The notes: generated by a model not told the origin, from the letters alone. DNA of 53,206 nt from Elusimicrobiaceae bacterium (GCA_017961295.1 JAGCXL010000014.1:1-53206); one strand, 5' to 3'; counted from the first letter of the stretch, positions 36,926-46,152 are shown. Numbers and translations: made by a program.

Positions 36926-38119
36926 TTATAATGGAGGAAGCGGACCCACGCCGTCCGCGGGAACCTGATAGGGTTTTTTAGAGTAGCTTTTTGCCAAATC
37001 GTCAAAACCCCATTTGTCTTTAAACGAAAGCACATACTTATACTGCGCTTTGGCTTTTTCGCGCTCACCCAGCACGTCATACACTTGCCCTAAACGCAAG
37101 GCGTTCCATACACCCCAACGGCTGGGCTCTTGGTTTTTGATTTTGTTTTGGCCTTCTTCAAAAAGTTGGCGGGCACGCTCAAAATTTCCTTGTGCCATTT
37201 GTGTAGTTCCTAAGGCGGTGTAGGCACGAGGGATATAAATGTCTTTATAAAATTTATCGGTACCGATAAGTTTTAAAAATTGCTGGGCTTGCGTTGTAAC
37301 ATCCTCGTAATTTTTGGTTTCGTACAAGCAAATAATTTCCACGTAGTGCATCAGCGGATTTTTAGGAAACTTGGCACGGAGTTGGCGGATAAATTCCAAA
37401 GATTTTTCCGGTGCGTAAAAATTACCCAAGCGGTTATTTTGTACTTCAATTAAAATAAGTTTGGCACTATCGGAAGTGAAATGGGCTTTTTCCCGCGCGG
37501 TGTTTAGAAATTTTACACCCTCTTGCGGATCGCCTTTAATGGCTACAATTTTAGCAAGCACTTTAATAACAGAGGGCAGTGTGCCGGCGTAATATTCGTA
37601 AATGCCCAAGCCAAAGTAGGCGTCGTAATAAGTGGGATCTAATTTAAGTGATTTTTCTAAATTGCTAATGGCTTTGCGGCCCGCAAAATACGACGTAATC
37701 CAGTTGCGGTTACGCATATTGAACAGGGCGCGTAGCCCATACAAAGCACCAATCCCCATGTAGCCGTTGGAATCTTGCGGATTTTTTTTGATCCAGCGTT
37801 TAATACCGGAAATAGAATCGTCCAAGATTTTTTCAAAGACTTTACGTTGTGCGTCGTCGCTGGTTTCAAATTCATACTCGTAGCGGCTCCAAGCAATCAT
37901 GGCGTTACCAAAGTGCGCAAAAGGGTGGTCCGGATAGTGTTCAAATACCCAAGCGATATTTTCCTCTGCGGTGTCAAAATCTAAACTATACACACCGTTA
38001 ATACCTACGGTAGCGTGGTGCATGACGTCGGGCGGGAGTGTAAGTTCCGCGCGCGTGGGGAGTATGGTAGCTGTAAGCAAGAAGAATAGCGCTACCCCTA
38101 TGTGCAAAATTTTACGCAT
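36926..38119 (-). CDS. Exported tetratricopeptide-repeat protein
   Basis: A 397-residue protein with a signal peptide (hydrophobic 5-20, cut near TRA-E at 24-25). TPR-like helical pairs follow (for example ISNLEKSLKLDPTYYDAYFGLGIYEYY near 150-176, and AYTALGTTQMAQGNFERARQLFEEG near 312-336). It is probably periplasmic or surface-bound and acts in protein contacts; no enzyme domain is seen. The ATG overlaps the serS stop (TAATG), which implies coupled translation with serS. Confidence 0.8.
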   Translation of the reverse strand: MRKILHIGVALFFLLTATILPTRAELTLPPDVMHHATVGINGVYSLDFDTAEENIAWVFEHYPDHPFAHFGNAMIAWSRYEYEFETSDDAQRKVFEKILDDSISGIKRWIKKNPQDSNGYMGIGALYGLRALFNMRNRNWITSYFAGRKAISNLEKSLKLDPTYYDAYFGLGIYEYYAGTLPSVIKVLAKIVAIKGDPQEGVKFLNTAREKAHFTSDSAKLILIEVQNNRLGNFYAPEKSLEFIRQLRAKFPKNPLMHYVEIICLYETKNYEDVTTQAQQFLKLIGTDKFYKDIYIPRAYTALGTTQMAQGNFERARQLFEEGQNKIKNQEPSRWGVWNALRLGQVYDVLGEREKAKAQYKYVLSFKDKWGFDDLAKSYSKKPYQVPADGVGPLPPL

Positions 38120-39405
38120 TATTTGACCTCAATTTTATCTTTACCAAAGTATGGTACAAGAGCTTTGGGGATACGCACAGAGCCGTCTTTTTGTTGGAAG
38201 TTTTCTAAGATAGCGGCAAAGGTGCGCCCGACGGCAAGGCCGCTGCCGTTAAGGGTGTGGACATATTCCAATTTCCCTTGTGCATTTTTAAAGCGTAATC
38301 CCATGCGGCGGGCTTGAAAATCCAAGCAGTTGGAACAAGAGGAAATTTCGCGGAATTTGTTTTCGCTGGGCATCCAAACCTCAATATCGTACGTTTTGGC
38401 GGACGAAAAACCGATGTCCCCACTGCATAGTTCCACGACGTGGTAAGGAATTTCTAATTGTTTAAGCACATCTTGTGCGTCTAAGACCATTTGCTCGAGC
38501 ATTTGGTAAGAATTTTCGGGCTTAGAAAGCATAACCAGTTCTACTTTGTCAAATTGGTGATTGCGAATTAAACCACGCGTATCTTTGCCGTAAGTGCCGG
38601 ATTCTTTACGAAAACAGGGCGTATAAGCGGTCAGCTTAATGGGGAGTTCTTCTTCGGCCACCGTGCGGGTGCGGTTTAAGTTGGTAAGCGGAATTTCGGC
38701 GGTGGAAACAAGAAATTGTTTTGGCTCGCCGGTTAGTTCGTACATATCTTCGCGGAATTTGGGAAGTTGCCCGGTACCGACTAAAATGTTTTCATTAACG
38801 ATAACAGGGGGCATAATTTCCGTGTAGCCTTTCTTAGCGTGCAAATCCAGCATAAAAGCAATAATGGCACGTTCCAGTCGGGCACCGTCCCCTTTGAAAA
38901 GCGCAAAGCGGCTGCCGGACAATGCGGCGGCAGCCTCAAAATCTAAAATACCTAATTTTTCGCCGACGGCTTGGTGGTCTAAAGGGGTAAAATCAAAATG
39001 CGGAAGAGGGAGGGAACAAGGAACTACTTCGGGGTTGTCTGCATCGCTGGTACCGAAGGGAATTTTTTCGTTTGGCAAGTTAGGGATGCTGAGTAAGAGG
39101 TTATCAATTTCTGCTTTGGCAGGCTCCAGTTCGCCCTCTTTGGCGGTCATTTCTTCTTTGAGTTTTCCCACTTCCTTCATGGCTTCTTGGGCGGCTGCGT
39201 CGCCTTGTTCTTTTTTGATTTTGCCGATAGATTTGGACATTTCGTTGCGTTTGGCACGCAATTCTTCCACGCGGGCTAAAATTTTTTTATAAGCGGTGTA
39301 TTTGGCTAAAACGTCGTCAATTTGAGCGGCCAATTCCGGCTTGCGCAAAGAAAGACGTTTTTTAATTTCTTCGGGGTTTGCAATAATTTGTTTAATGTCC
39401 AACAT
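38119..39405 (-). CDS. serS: Seryl-tRNA synthetase
   Basis: A 428-residue class II synthetase. The N-terminal long coiled coil (about 28-100, Lys/Glu-rich) binds the tRNA-Ser long arm. Class II motif 2 (TPCFRKESGTYGKDTRGLIRNHQFDKVEL) and motif 3 (NGSGLAVGRTFAAILENFQ) are complete, with EISSCSNCLDFQARRM between. GAGG precedes the ATG. The downstream gene overlaps by one base. Confidence 0.97.
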   Translation of the reverse strand: MLDIKQIIANPEEIKKRLSLRKPELAAQIDDVLAKYTAYKKILARVEELRAKRNEMSKSIGKIKKEQGDAAAQEAMKEVGKLKEEMTAKEGELEPAKAEIDNLLLSIPNLPNEKIPFGTSDADNPEVVPCSLPLPHFDFTPLDHQAVGEKLGILDFEAAAALSGSRFALFKGDGARLERAIIAFMLDLHAKKGYTEIMPPVIVNENILVGTGQLPKFREDMYELTGEPKQFLVSTAEIPLTNLNRTRTVAEEELPIKLTAYTPCFRKESGTYGKDTRGLIRNHQFDKVELVMLSKPENSYQMLEQMVLDAQDVLKQLEIPYHVVELCSGDIGFSSAKTYDIEVWMPSENKFREISSCSNCLDFQARRMGLRFKNAQGKLEYVHTLNGSGLAVGRTFAAILENFQQKDGSVRIPKALVPYFGKDKIEVK

Positions 39406-39415
39406 AAAGACCTCT

Positions 39416-39655
39416 TTATTTAGTGTTTAAATCTATTACGTACGGCTCCGGAAATAAGTGGCGGTACGGCTTAAATGTGGAGACAGCATATTCCATAGCG
39501 TAAGTTGTCAGCAAATTTACACTTACCGGGGCTACGCGGCTTTGCCCGGCAATCAAAACAATTACCAGTACCACAAAACCAGCCAAAATAGCTTTAAAAA
39601 AAGCAAAGAACATCCCAAAAGTTACCGAGATAGAATCTTCAGAAAGAGTTCTCAT
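39416..39655 (-). CDS. Small single-pass membrane protein
   Basis: A 79-residue protein of unknown function. A hydrophobic stretch (about 12-37, FGMFFAFFKAILAGFVVLVIVLIA) is followed by a short, probably periplasmic tail with two Tyr and several Pro. The ATG at 39655 overlaps the stop of the upstream CsgG-like gene by 4 bp (ATGA), so it is translationally coupled and likely works with it. A longer frame reaching into that gene is rejected. Confidence 0.7.
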   Translation of the reverse strand: MRTLSEDSISVTFGMFFAFFKAILAGFVVLVIVLIAGQSRVAPVSVNLLTTYAMEYAVSTFKPYRHLFPEPYVIDLNTK

Positions 39656-40326
39656 TTCCGTTTCTCCCGTTTGGATAATTCTTTGGTAAAACTTTTGACC
39701 AGTTGGCGGGCCATGTAATCTGCCGCGTCCAGCGCGCGGGAACTTTCCTGACTGTCCGAGCCGATCCACACAATTTCTGCCGTTTCAACATCCACCAGTT
39801 TAGCAATTAAAGCTACTTTGGCATTAATGGTATACTCAGTGGGGCGAACATCTACGGAGTTAGAAACTTGGGTGCCCACCGGGCGTTGGTAACCTACGTA
39901 GGTGCCGTCCGGCATGCGCATTACGTCTTGGCGCATAATGGGTTGCGATTCTGTACGGCGTGAGGAGGTAAGGGCAAGCTCGGTACGGGCGGGCGTATAA
40001 GAACTAACCTCGCCGATTAAGAGGACATCTACCCCTAAAATACGGCCGATTTCGCGCGTAGTATCTGGGGATAAATAGCCGGAAACGGAAATGTTGTGTT
40101 CCCGCAAAACGCTTTCCAATTGCGCGCGCTCTACGACCTTAAAACCATTGCGGATTAAATATTTGGCAAACAAGTTTTCTACCCCGTTTAAGTCCGCCCA
40201 CGAGTTGGAAAACGCCATAATCCCAATGCGGTTAATTTGGCTAAAATCGTAACTGGGACTGAGCACCGTTTTGGGCGCACAAGCCAAGAATAGAAAAGCT
40301 ACGAAAAAAGCGGCATATCTCCTCAT
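39652..40326 (-). CDS. CsgG/HfaB-like lipoprotein
   Basis: A 224-residue lipoprotein: signal with lipobox LFLAC (Cys16), then a CsgG-type region IGIMAFSNSW, NGFKVVERAQLESVLREHN, TREIGRILGVDVLLIGEVSSY and, after a variable loop, AKVALIAKLVDVETAEIVWIGSDSQESS. CsgG forms outer-membrane secretion channels for curli; relatives without curli genes may have other export roles, and no curli genes are seen here. The start at 40326 has no ribosome site, but a TATAAT (40333-40338) ends 6 nt before it, suggesting a leaderless mRNA. A TTG at 40392 would give a poorer signal. Confidence 0.75.
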   Translation of the reverse strand: MRRYAAFFVAFLFLACAPKTVLSPSYDFSQINRIGIMAFSNSWADLNGVENLFAKYLIRNGFKVVERAQLESVLREHNISVSGYLSPDTTREIGRILGVDVLLIGEVSSYTPARTELALTSSRRTESQPIMRQDVMRMPDGTYVGYQRPVGTQVSNSVDVRPTEYTINAKVALIAKLVDVETAEIVWIGSDSQESSRALDAADYMARQLVKSFTKELSKREKRK

Positions 40327-40332
40327 ACTAGT

Positions 40333-40338
40333 ATTATA
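40333..40338 (-). promoter_or_regulatory. -10 box of CsgG-like gene (leaderless type)
   Basis: Perfect TATAAT, then six bases, then ATG at 40326. A -35 match at the usual distance is weak (TGCCGC). Confidence 0.5.
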
Positions 40339-40385
40339 TAATTTTTGCAAGGAGTGCGGCAGAACAAGCCGTGGGTTTAAATCTA

Positions 40386-40414
40386 TTGCCAAATGAAAAG
40401 AAAATTTTTACAAT
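40386..40414 (+). promoter_or_regulatory. Promoter of outer-membrane protein gene
   Basis: TTGCCA (40386-40391), a 17-nt spacer and TACAAT (40409-40414), about 30 nt before the ATG. Confidence 0.65.
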
Positions 40415-40444
40415 ATAGGTATCTTACGTAGCACAAGGAGAATT

Positions 40445-41071
40445 ATGAAAAAGTTAGCATTACTCGCGGCTTTGTTCTTTACTTTTTCTGCCGCTAAAGC
40501 ACAAAATTATTACCCTATCAATGATATTGGCTTGATGAGCGGAACTACTCGTTTAGAACTTTACGGGGGTATGGTGTTGCCGCAAAGCGACTGGGATTAC
40601 CAAGGTCAAAAAGTAGATTTGGGTACGACCGGCTGGACGGCCGGATTAGGCTTTTACCGCAGCTTAACAAGTGTAATCACCTTAGGTTTAGACGGGAACT
40701 ATGCCCAGTTTGGAGATAGCGATAAAGCAAAAGACGGTTCTTTCCTTCGTACGGGAGCCGCTACGGGTTTAGTAGCTTTGCGTTTGAATTTATTTCCGCG
40801 TCACTCTACCCGCGTATATATTCCGGCCGGTATCGGGGTGGGACATATTTTTGCTCGCCAAAAATTTGATGACGGTTCCCACAAAACTTATGACAGTACC
40901 GATTTAGCCGGTATGGCCGGTTTGGGTTTGGAGTTTGATATTGAAGACATTATCTTCGGTTTAGAAGGGCGCTATTACAGAATGCGTACCCGCAATGACG
41001 TGAAAGAGGCTTTTGGAAAAGGGCATATTCACTATACGGAAATAATGCTTAAATTTGGGTTTAGATTCTAA
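40445..41071 (+). CDS. Putative outer-membrane beta-barrel protein
   Basis: A 208-residue exported protein with a signal peptide ending SAAKA-Q (residues 1-19), then eight or so amphipathic strands with aromatic ends (TRLELYGGMVLP, WTAGLGFYRSL, TGLVALRLNLFP, RVYIPAGIGVGHIF, GLGLEFDIEDIIFGLEGRYYRM) and the C-terminal motif LKFGFRF with terminal Phe, a barrel-insertion signal. AAGGAG precedes the ATG. Function unknown; style matches 35330-35950. Confidence 0.8.
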   Translation: MKKLALLAALFFTFSAAKAQNYYPINDIGLMSGTTRLELYGGMVLPQSDWDYQGQKVDLGTTGWTAGLGFYRSLTSVITLGLDGNYAQFGDSDKAKDGSFLRTGAATGLVALRLNLFPRHSTRVYIPAGIGVGHIFARQKFDDGSHKTYDSTDLAGMAGLGLEFDIEDIIFGLEGRYYRMRTRNDVKEAFGKGHIHYTEIMLKFGFRF

Positions 41072-41092
41072 AGCCCCGGTTGTGATTTTAGT

Positions 41093-41123
41093 AAATAGGC
41101 CCCGCTTGAAGCGGGGCCTATTT
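41093..41123. terminator. Bidirectional terminator-like hairpin
   Basis: AAATAGGCCCCGCT (41093-41106) pairs with AGCGGGGCCTATTT (41110-41123), loop TGA. It separates the converging outer-membrane and TPR protein genes. T tails are short on both sides. Confidence 0.75.
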
Positions 41124-41140
41124 GCGTAATAGAATCAAAT

Positions 41141-42496
41141 TTATTGGGGGGTTGTTTCATTATCCGAGAGAGTTAAATTCCCATCAGATAGGCAAACGGT
41201 GTAACCATAATATTTATAATATTCTACAAGCTCGTTTTTAGGAATTTCTACTTTAGGGTTACGTTTGTGGCGCGCTTGCATAACATAATAATACGGTACG
41301 GTTTTTAAGTCATTAGAATCGGCAGTAAGTACAAAATAACGATAGCGTTGTTTGGTAACCGGTAAATAGAGTACCCCTAGTTTTTCTTTGAGCGTTTCGG
41401 CAGAGCATAAAGTTTGGGTTTCCAACATTTTTAGTTCCGGGTGGGAAATTTCAAGGTACCCTTTACTGAGTAAATTTTTAGCACGTCGGTTGGCTTTTTG
41501 TGTTTCCTCCGGGGTGGGGGGGACAGCTTGATTAGGAAGCAAGTATTCTTTTTTACCGGCAAGAGCTTGCGTATAAACCTGGAAGCCTTCCTCGGTTAGT
41601 GTGCTTTCTTTGGTAAAGACGGGTTTGCCTTCTTTGTTACGCAGTGCAAATACGTCTTGTATAGAAATTCCCATGCGTTGAAAAACGGTTACAGCGTCTT
41701 GCCCGATATTTTTTTGCAGGGTGTTATATCCGTTCAGGGTTAATAGTTCGCGTGCAAAATCGGTTCCCGAGTTTAGAGTGACTATATAGTCTTTTGTATT
41801 TTTGCCGTATTTGTTTTTTAAATAATCAATTCCTTTGTGTTGTTCTGCCCAGTGAATTTTTTCAAAAAGGGCACGGTTTTTTTCAGTAAGTTCTTTTTGA
41901 TCCGGTTTGACGGCATAACGTTGTTTTAAGGCGGTTAAAATTTCTTCGTCGGTTAAATAATCCGGTTCCAAACTAATAAGCCGTTGGCGGGCAATTACGT
42001 TAAGTGGCTCAACGGCCAAAGCGGAAGTATAAGTTTCGGCTGCGCTTTGTTTGTCCCCCTGGGCTTCTAACAAAACACCTTTGCCGATTAACGAGTTTAC
42101 GTTGGCGGTGTTATATTCCAATGATTTGGTATACAAAGAAAGTGCTTTTTTATTTTCCTTTTGTTTCAGCGCAATATCCCCCAGCATGGAGTATGTGTAA
42201 GACCAATAAGGGCTATTGCGTTGCATATGTTGCAAAGCAGCTTCAAAATGAGATTGGGCACCGGATAAATCATTCTGTGTGAGTAAAACACCGGCCAAAG
42301 ACAAATGGGCTTCTACGTTGGTTTTGTCCAGCGTAAGACAATGGGTAAATGTTTTAGCGGCCTCTGCGTAGGATTGCTTGGCGTATTGTTCTTTGCCTTG
42401 GTCCAAACAAGCCGACAAGGTCTGTTCCCCGTAGGAGGGGGTTGCAAGTAAACCGGCGGCCAGTAATCCTTCAAAAAAGTGTTTTGATAAGCGCAT
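41141..42496 (-). CDS. Exported tetratricopeptide-repeat protein
   Basis: A 451-residue protein. A signal peptide (about 1-23, cut near PSYGEQ) is followed by TPR repeats (roughly 25-185: QYAKQSYAEAAKTFTHCLTL, EAHLSLAGVLLTQNDLSGAQ, YSMLGDIALKQKENKKALSLY) and an unassigned C-terminal region of about 250 residues rich in Lys and Tyr. ATG 42496 is chosen because it gives the best signal; it overlaps the upstream synthase gene by 26 bp and lacks a clear ribosome site. A TTG at 42520 is possible. Confidence 0.75.
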   Translation of the reverse strand: MRLSKHFFEGLLAAGLLATPSYGEQTLSACLDQGKEQYAKQSYAEAAKTFTHCLTLDKTNVEAHLSLAGVLLTQNDLSGAQSHFEAALQHMQRNSPYWSYTYSMLGDIALKQKENKKALSLYTKSLEYNTANVNSLIGKGVLLEAQGDKQSAAETYTSALAVEPLNVIARQRLISLEPDYLTDEEILTALKQRYAVKPDQKELTEKNRALFEKIHWAEQHKGIDYLKNKYGKNTKDYIVTLNSGTDFARELLTLNGYNTLQKNIGQDAVTVFQRMGISIQDVFALRNKEGKPVFTKESTLTEEGFQVYTQALAGKKEYLLPNQAVPPTPEETQKANRRAKNLLSKGYLEISHPELKMLETQTLCSAETLKEKLGVLYLPVTKQRYRYFVLTADSNDLKTVPYYYVMQARHKRNPKVEIPKNELVEYYKYYGYTVCLSDGNLTLSDNETTPQ

Positions 42497-43268
42497 ATAA
42501 CACCATTTGTATTTTTTCAAATCGGGTCAGTTTAACGGTTTTTGTAAACGTAAAGTCCGCTCTCTCTATTTTAGCAAGATTTTTTTGGTACGTGTAGCCC
42601 ATTACGCGGCAGGGCAATATTTGGGTGGGCCAAAAAGACTGCATTTGCTTAAACGCGAGTGCATATCTTTCTTGTGCGCGGGCGGCCGTTTGCCGCAAAA
42701 GTTGTTGCACCTGGTCTGCGTGGGTGCCTGCTAAAATTTCTTGCGCGGTAAGCGTGCAAGGCAAGTATACGCGGCCCAAACGAGCGTCGTCATATACGTC
42801 GCGCACGATGTTGGTAAGTTGCGCCGCTTGCCCTAAAGACAAAGCCAACGCATCCGCTTGCGGGCCTTTTACGCCTAAAATATCAAGCGTAGCTTGCCCG
42901 ACAATTACGGCCACGCGGTACAAATACCACTCCAATTCTTCAAAAGTGGCGTAACGTTTTTTTTCTAAATCGGCCTGCATGCCTTCTAACAAAAGAGTGA
43001 AACGGTCTTTGGAGATTTGAAAATCTTGCACGTCTTGCCGGAGTACTTGCCCTAAATCCGTTTTGGGAACACCCGCATAAATGAAGTCAATTTCTTGCGC
43101 TAAAGACTTTAATTCCTCTTGAGGGTTTGTGCGGCTGGGTTCATCGGCAATGTCATCGGCCAAACGACAAAACGCATAATAATCCGCCAGGGCGCGTCGT
43201 TTTCTTTTTTTCAAAAAGAAAAAAGCGGGGCCAAAGCTGGATTTTTTATACGTTTGAGGTTGGTTCAT
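42471..43268 (-). CDS. Squalene/phytoene synthase family protein
   Basis: A 265-residue prenyl-prenyl transferase. The first aspartate-rich motif is YAFCRLADDIAD (31-42), the second NIVRDVYDDARLGRVYLP (153-170, Asp157 and Asp161); the N-terminal SSFGPAFFFL helix is typical. It would join two prenyl diphosphates head to head, giving presqualene/squalene or phytoene, but no later carotenoid or hopanoid gene is in view. The ATG at 43268 overlaps the stop of the pantothenate kinase gene (TAATG). A frame extending to 43454 lies inside that gene and is rejected. Confidence 0.88.
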   Translation of the reverse strand: MNQPQTYKKSSFGPAFFFLKKRKRRALADYYAFCRLADDIADEPSRTNPQEELKSLAQEIDFIYAGVPKTDLGQVLRQDVQDFQISKDRFTLLLEGMQADLEKKRYATFEELEWYLYRVAVIVGQATLDILGVKGPQADALALSLGQAAQLTNIVRDVYDDARLGRVYLPCTLTAQEILAGTHADQVQQLLRQTAARAQERYALAFKQMQSFWPTQILPCRVMGYTYQKNLAKIERADFTFTKTVKLTRFEKIQMVLYALIKTLF

Positions 43269-44104
43269 TAGCGCGGATCCTTTTTGTGCAGATAAGACAG
43301 CGCTGCCCCAGTGGCGGTAGCGTAGAGCGCATTTTTGGGGATAATAAAGTTGATTCCATGCATTTGGTGCAGCATTTGGAAAGTTTGTTTGGCTAACGGC
43401 ACTTGCGAGAGAGTGCCCGTTAAAATAACATCTTTCATTTGCTCGTTGCGGCAAGCAAAAACAGCCATCATACCTACCGTTTGGAACACCATATTGAGCA
43501 CACCGGCGGCTAAATCGGCCGGAACAAGACCGTCTTCCATTTTGCCGAAGTTAGAGGCGGTAATATCTTTAGTTAAGTTTGAAATGGCTTTACTGGAGAT
43601 ATCTCCAATGTTTAAATCTACTTTATTTAGGCGGCCTTTTTCAGCCAAATTTACAACGGTACGGAACGATTTTATTCCGCAGAGTTGATTGCATAAACCT
43701 ACTACGGTTCCACCGCCTACGCCGGACCCGCCGATATGGAAAATACCTTTCTTTCCGGCGCGTACAAAAGCGGTTCCGGTGCCCATACTCACAATAAGGC
43801 CTTCTTCTTTTTTGGAAAGTGCCAGCCCACCTAAACCAATGGCTTTAAATTCGTCCACCGTTGAGGCCGGAACACTATAAACTTTCTTTTTAAATTGGGC
43901 TGCACCTACGCCGGTTAAAATAATTTGTCGAACGGCACTAAGAGACAAATTATTTTCGTTAATAAATTTGCCCAGAGCACCATATGCGGAAGTTTGCGGA
44001 TCAGCCGCTTCCACTTTGAGCATGCCAATCAATTTTGCCTGGTCTGTGTAACCTACAATTTTGGTGGTGGAACCGCCCACGTCAATCCCGATAATTACGC
44101 TCAT
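43268..44104 (-). CDS. coaW: Type II pantothenate kinase
   Basis: A 278-residue ASKHA-fold kinase phosphorylating pantothenate in CoA synthesis. The phosphate-1 motif GIDVGGSTTKIVGY (5-18), a glycine-rich MGTGTAFV (106-113) and GGSGVGGGTVVGL (124-136) match eukaryotic and staphylococcal PanK-II enzymes. BadF/BcrA-type activators share the fold but have iron-sulfur cysteines not seen here. Four-base overlap (ATGA) with the upstream M3 peptidase gene and one-base overlap with the downstream synthase gene make one operon. Confidence 0.85.
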   Translation of the reverse strand: MSVIIGIDVGGSTTKIVGYTDQAKLIGMLKVEAADPQTSAYGALGKFINENNLSLSAVRQIILTGVGAAQFKKKVYSVPASTVDEFKAIGLGGLALSKKEEGLIVSMGTGTAFVRAGKKGIFHIGGSGVGGGTVVGLCNQLCGIKSFRTVVNLAEKGRLNKVDLNIGDISSKAISNLTKDITASNFGKMEDGLVPADLAAGVLNMVFQTVGMMAVFACRNEQMKDVILTGTLSQVPLAKQTFQMLHQMHGINFIIPKNALYATATGAALSYLHKKDPR

Positions 44105-46146
44105 TTTTCCTCCAAGCCAATCGCTTTTAAGAACGGCCCGTTTTGTGCCGGGCGGCCCAAGAAATTTTCAACCAGTTTTTCCTCGTCTTCACTGCCGCCT
44201 TTTTCCAAAATTTCGCGGCGGAATTTAAGACCAATTTGCGGATTAAAAATACCGTTTTGTTCAAACTGGCTAAAGAAATCTTCCGCGATGACTTCCGACC
44301 ATAAATACCCATAATAGCCGGCATCATACCCACCCATGATGTGCCCAAACGCAGCTTGCGGATATGTGTTTTTGGTAAGAGGTAATGCACGGATTTTTTT
44401 GGTTAAATCAAAGTAAACTTTAGTGGTGTCCGGCGTTTTGGGGGCGGTGTGAAGCGTCATATCGTACTGGGCAAAAAAGTTTTGCCGCAAGTACGTGCCG
44501 CCATTGCCGAAATTTTTGGCAGCCAGCATACGCTTAATTAAATCGTCCGGTAACGGTTCACCCGTTTTATAGTGCTTGCTGATTTTTTTAAGCACGGTGG
44601 GGTCCCACGCCCAGCGTTCAAGCATTTGGCTGGGAGCTTCCACAAAATCCCAACTTACGCTCGTACCGCTGAAGGCTTTGTATTTGGATTTGGTAAGTGC
44701 GTTGTGCAGGACATGTCCAAATTCGTGAAAGAGTGTTTCCACTTCGCCGTGTTTGAGTAGAGAAGGCGTATCTTGGGACGGTTTGTTCATGTTCGCTACG
44801 ATGGCTACAAACGGCATTTGATAGGAACCATCGTCTTTTTCAAATCCTTCCACGAGATCAAAACACGCGGCGTGTTTATATTTGCCTTCGCGCGGGTAGA
44901 GGTCCATGTAAAAGTATGCTACCGGGGCGGAAGACTTTTTGTCTTTAATTAAAAAAGCTTTGACGTCCGGGTGCCAGGTGGGGATATTGACGGGCTCAAA
45001 AGTAATACCAAAGACATTGCCGAAAATTTCCAACATGCCGTCAATAACAACTTGAGAGGGGAAATACTCTTTGATTTTTTCGCTGTCTAACTGTAAGTTT
45101 TCTTTGCGGTATTTGTTGGCCCAGTAACCTGATTCGTACGGATAAATGGTGCGGGATTTTTTGCCACTTTTTTCGTTTTTGTAAGCAATTAAGAATTTGT
45201 CCTCTTTTTTGCCCATGGGTTTTAGTTTCTTTTGCAAATCTTTTAAAAACGTCATGACGGTTTTGGGGTTTTTAGCCATGCGGTTTTCTAACTTCAAATC
45301 TGCGTGTGTGGGGTACCCTAACAGCTGTGCAATTTGGCGGCGCAGCGTGAGCGTTTTTTCCAAAAGTTCTACGTTTTTTTCGCCGCCGCGGCGGTTGTAT
45401 TTAAATTCCAATTCTTTGCGTGCTTGCTCGTCATCAGCATTTAACATAAAGGGGACATAGTCCGGGTAATCGAGCGTAACCAAATAGTTGCCGTTTTCGG
45501 TTTTTTGTAATTTGCCGATATAATCTTCCCCCAGCCCTTGGAGTTGTTCGCGCGTGACAGTTAGCGGGTCTTTATATTCTTGGATATTTTTGTCGTACTC
45601 AATAACGTATTGCGCTTCTTCTTTGTTTAGCGCTTTAAATTTTTCCAAGTCTTCGTCGTTTAAGTCCATACCGCTGTGCTTAAAACCGATGAGCATTTCT
45701 TTGACAAGTTTAGCTTCCACAGGGCCTAGTTGGGGATTGGTATCGGTATATTCTTTAATGGCTTTGTAGACGTCGCGCCGGGTGGCTACGTCCACCATGT
45801 ACTGGCTGATTTGCAGTTGCAAATCACGCGCGGTATCGCGAAATTTCTGGTCGGTAGATACGTAAGAAAGGAAACCGCTCATTCCCAAAGCATCACCGTA
45901 TTTATCAAAGGCTTTTTCATAACCTAGGATGGTATTTTCAAAGGTGCGTTCTTGCGCCGGGATTGCAATTAAGGCGGCAAGGTCTTTTTCTAATTGTTGG
46001 CGGGCAGCTTGTTCGGCGGGGGCCAGGTCCTCGGCTTTGTAATTAAAGTGCAGGACACCGTCCTTAGTAAACATATTTGGCATAGCAAAAACTCCCGTGG
46101 TTAAAAATAAAAAAATAAAAAAAAGGATCGTCTTGTTTCTCTTCAT
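44101..46146 (-). CDS. Exported M3 family metallopeptidase (Dcp/oligopeptidase A-like)
   Basis: A 681-residue zinc peptidase. The signal peptide MKRNKTILFFIFLFL...FAM is followed by the M3 fold; zinc motif HEFGHVLHNAL (His-Glu-x-x-His) and the downstream Glu in WDFVEAPSQMLERW are intact. Substrates would be short peptides in the periplasm, in the manner of dipeptidyl carboxypeptidase. ATG 46146 has no ribosome site, but an extended -10 TGCTATCAT (46153-46161) ends 6 nt before it, so a leaderless mRNA is likely. First gene of an operon with coaW, the prenyl synthase and a TPR protein. Confidence 0.9.
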   Translation of the reverse strand: MKRNKTILFFIFLFLTTGVFAMPNMFTKDGVLHFNYKAEDLAPAEQAARQQLEKDLAALIAIPAQERTFENTILGYEKAFDKYGDALGMSGFLSYVSTDQKFRDTARDLQLQISQYMVDVATRRDVYKAIKEYTDTNPQLGPVEAKLVKEMLIGFKHSGMDLNDEDLEKFKALNKEEAQYVIEYDKNIQEYKDPLTVTREQLQGLGEDYIGKLQKTENGNYLVTLDYPDYVPFMLNADDEQARKELEFKYNRRGGEKNVELLEKTLTLRRQIAQLLGYPTHADLKLENRMAKNPKTVMTFLKDLQKKLKPMGKKEDKFLIAYKNEKSGKKSRTIYPYESGYWANKYRKENLQLDSEKIKEYFPSQVVIDGMLEIFGNVFGITFEPVNIPTWHPDVKAFLIKDKKSSAPVAYFYMDLYPREGKYKHAACFDLVEGFEKDDGSYQMPFVAIVANMNKPSQDTPSLLKHGEVETLFHEFGHVLHNALTKSKYKAFSGTSVSWDFVEAPSQMLERWAWDPTVLKKISKHYKTGEPLPDDLIKRMLAAKNFGNGGTYLRQNFFAQYDMTLHTAPKTPDTTKVYFDLTKKIRALPLTKNTYPQAAFGHIMGGYDAGYYGYLWSEVIAEDFFSQFEQNGIFNPQIGLKFRREILEKGGSEDEEKLVENFLGRPAQNGPFLKAIGLEEK

Positions 46147-46152
46147 ACGTAT

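Noticed and set aside
43268-43454. N-terminal extension of the squalene/phytoene synthase
   Set aside because: It lies wholly within the pantothenate kinase gene; the family N-terminus begins just after ATG 43268, which overlaps the preceding stop.
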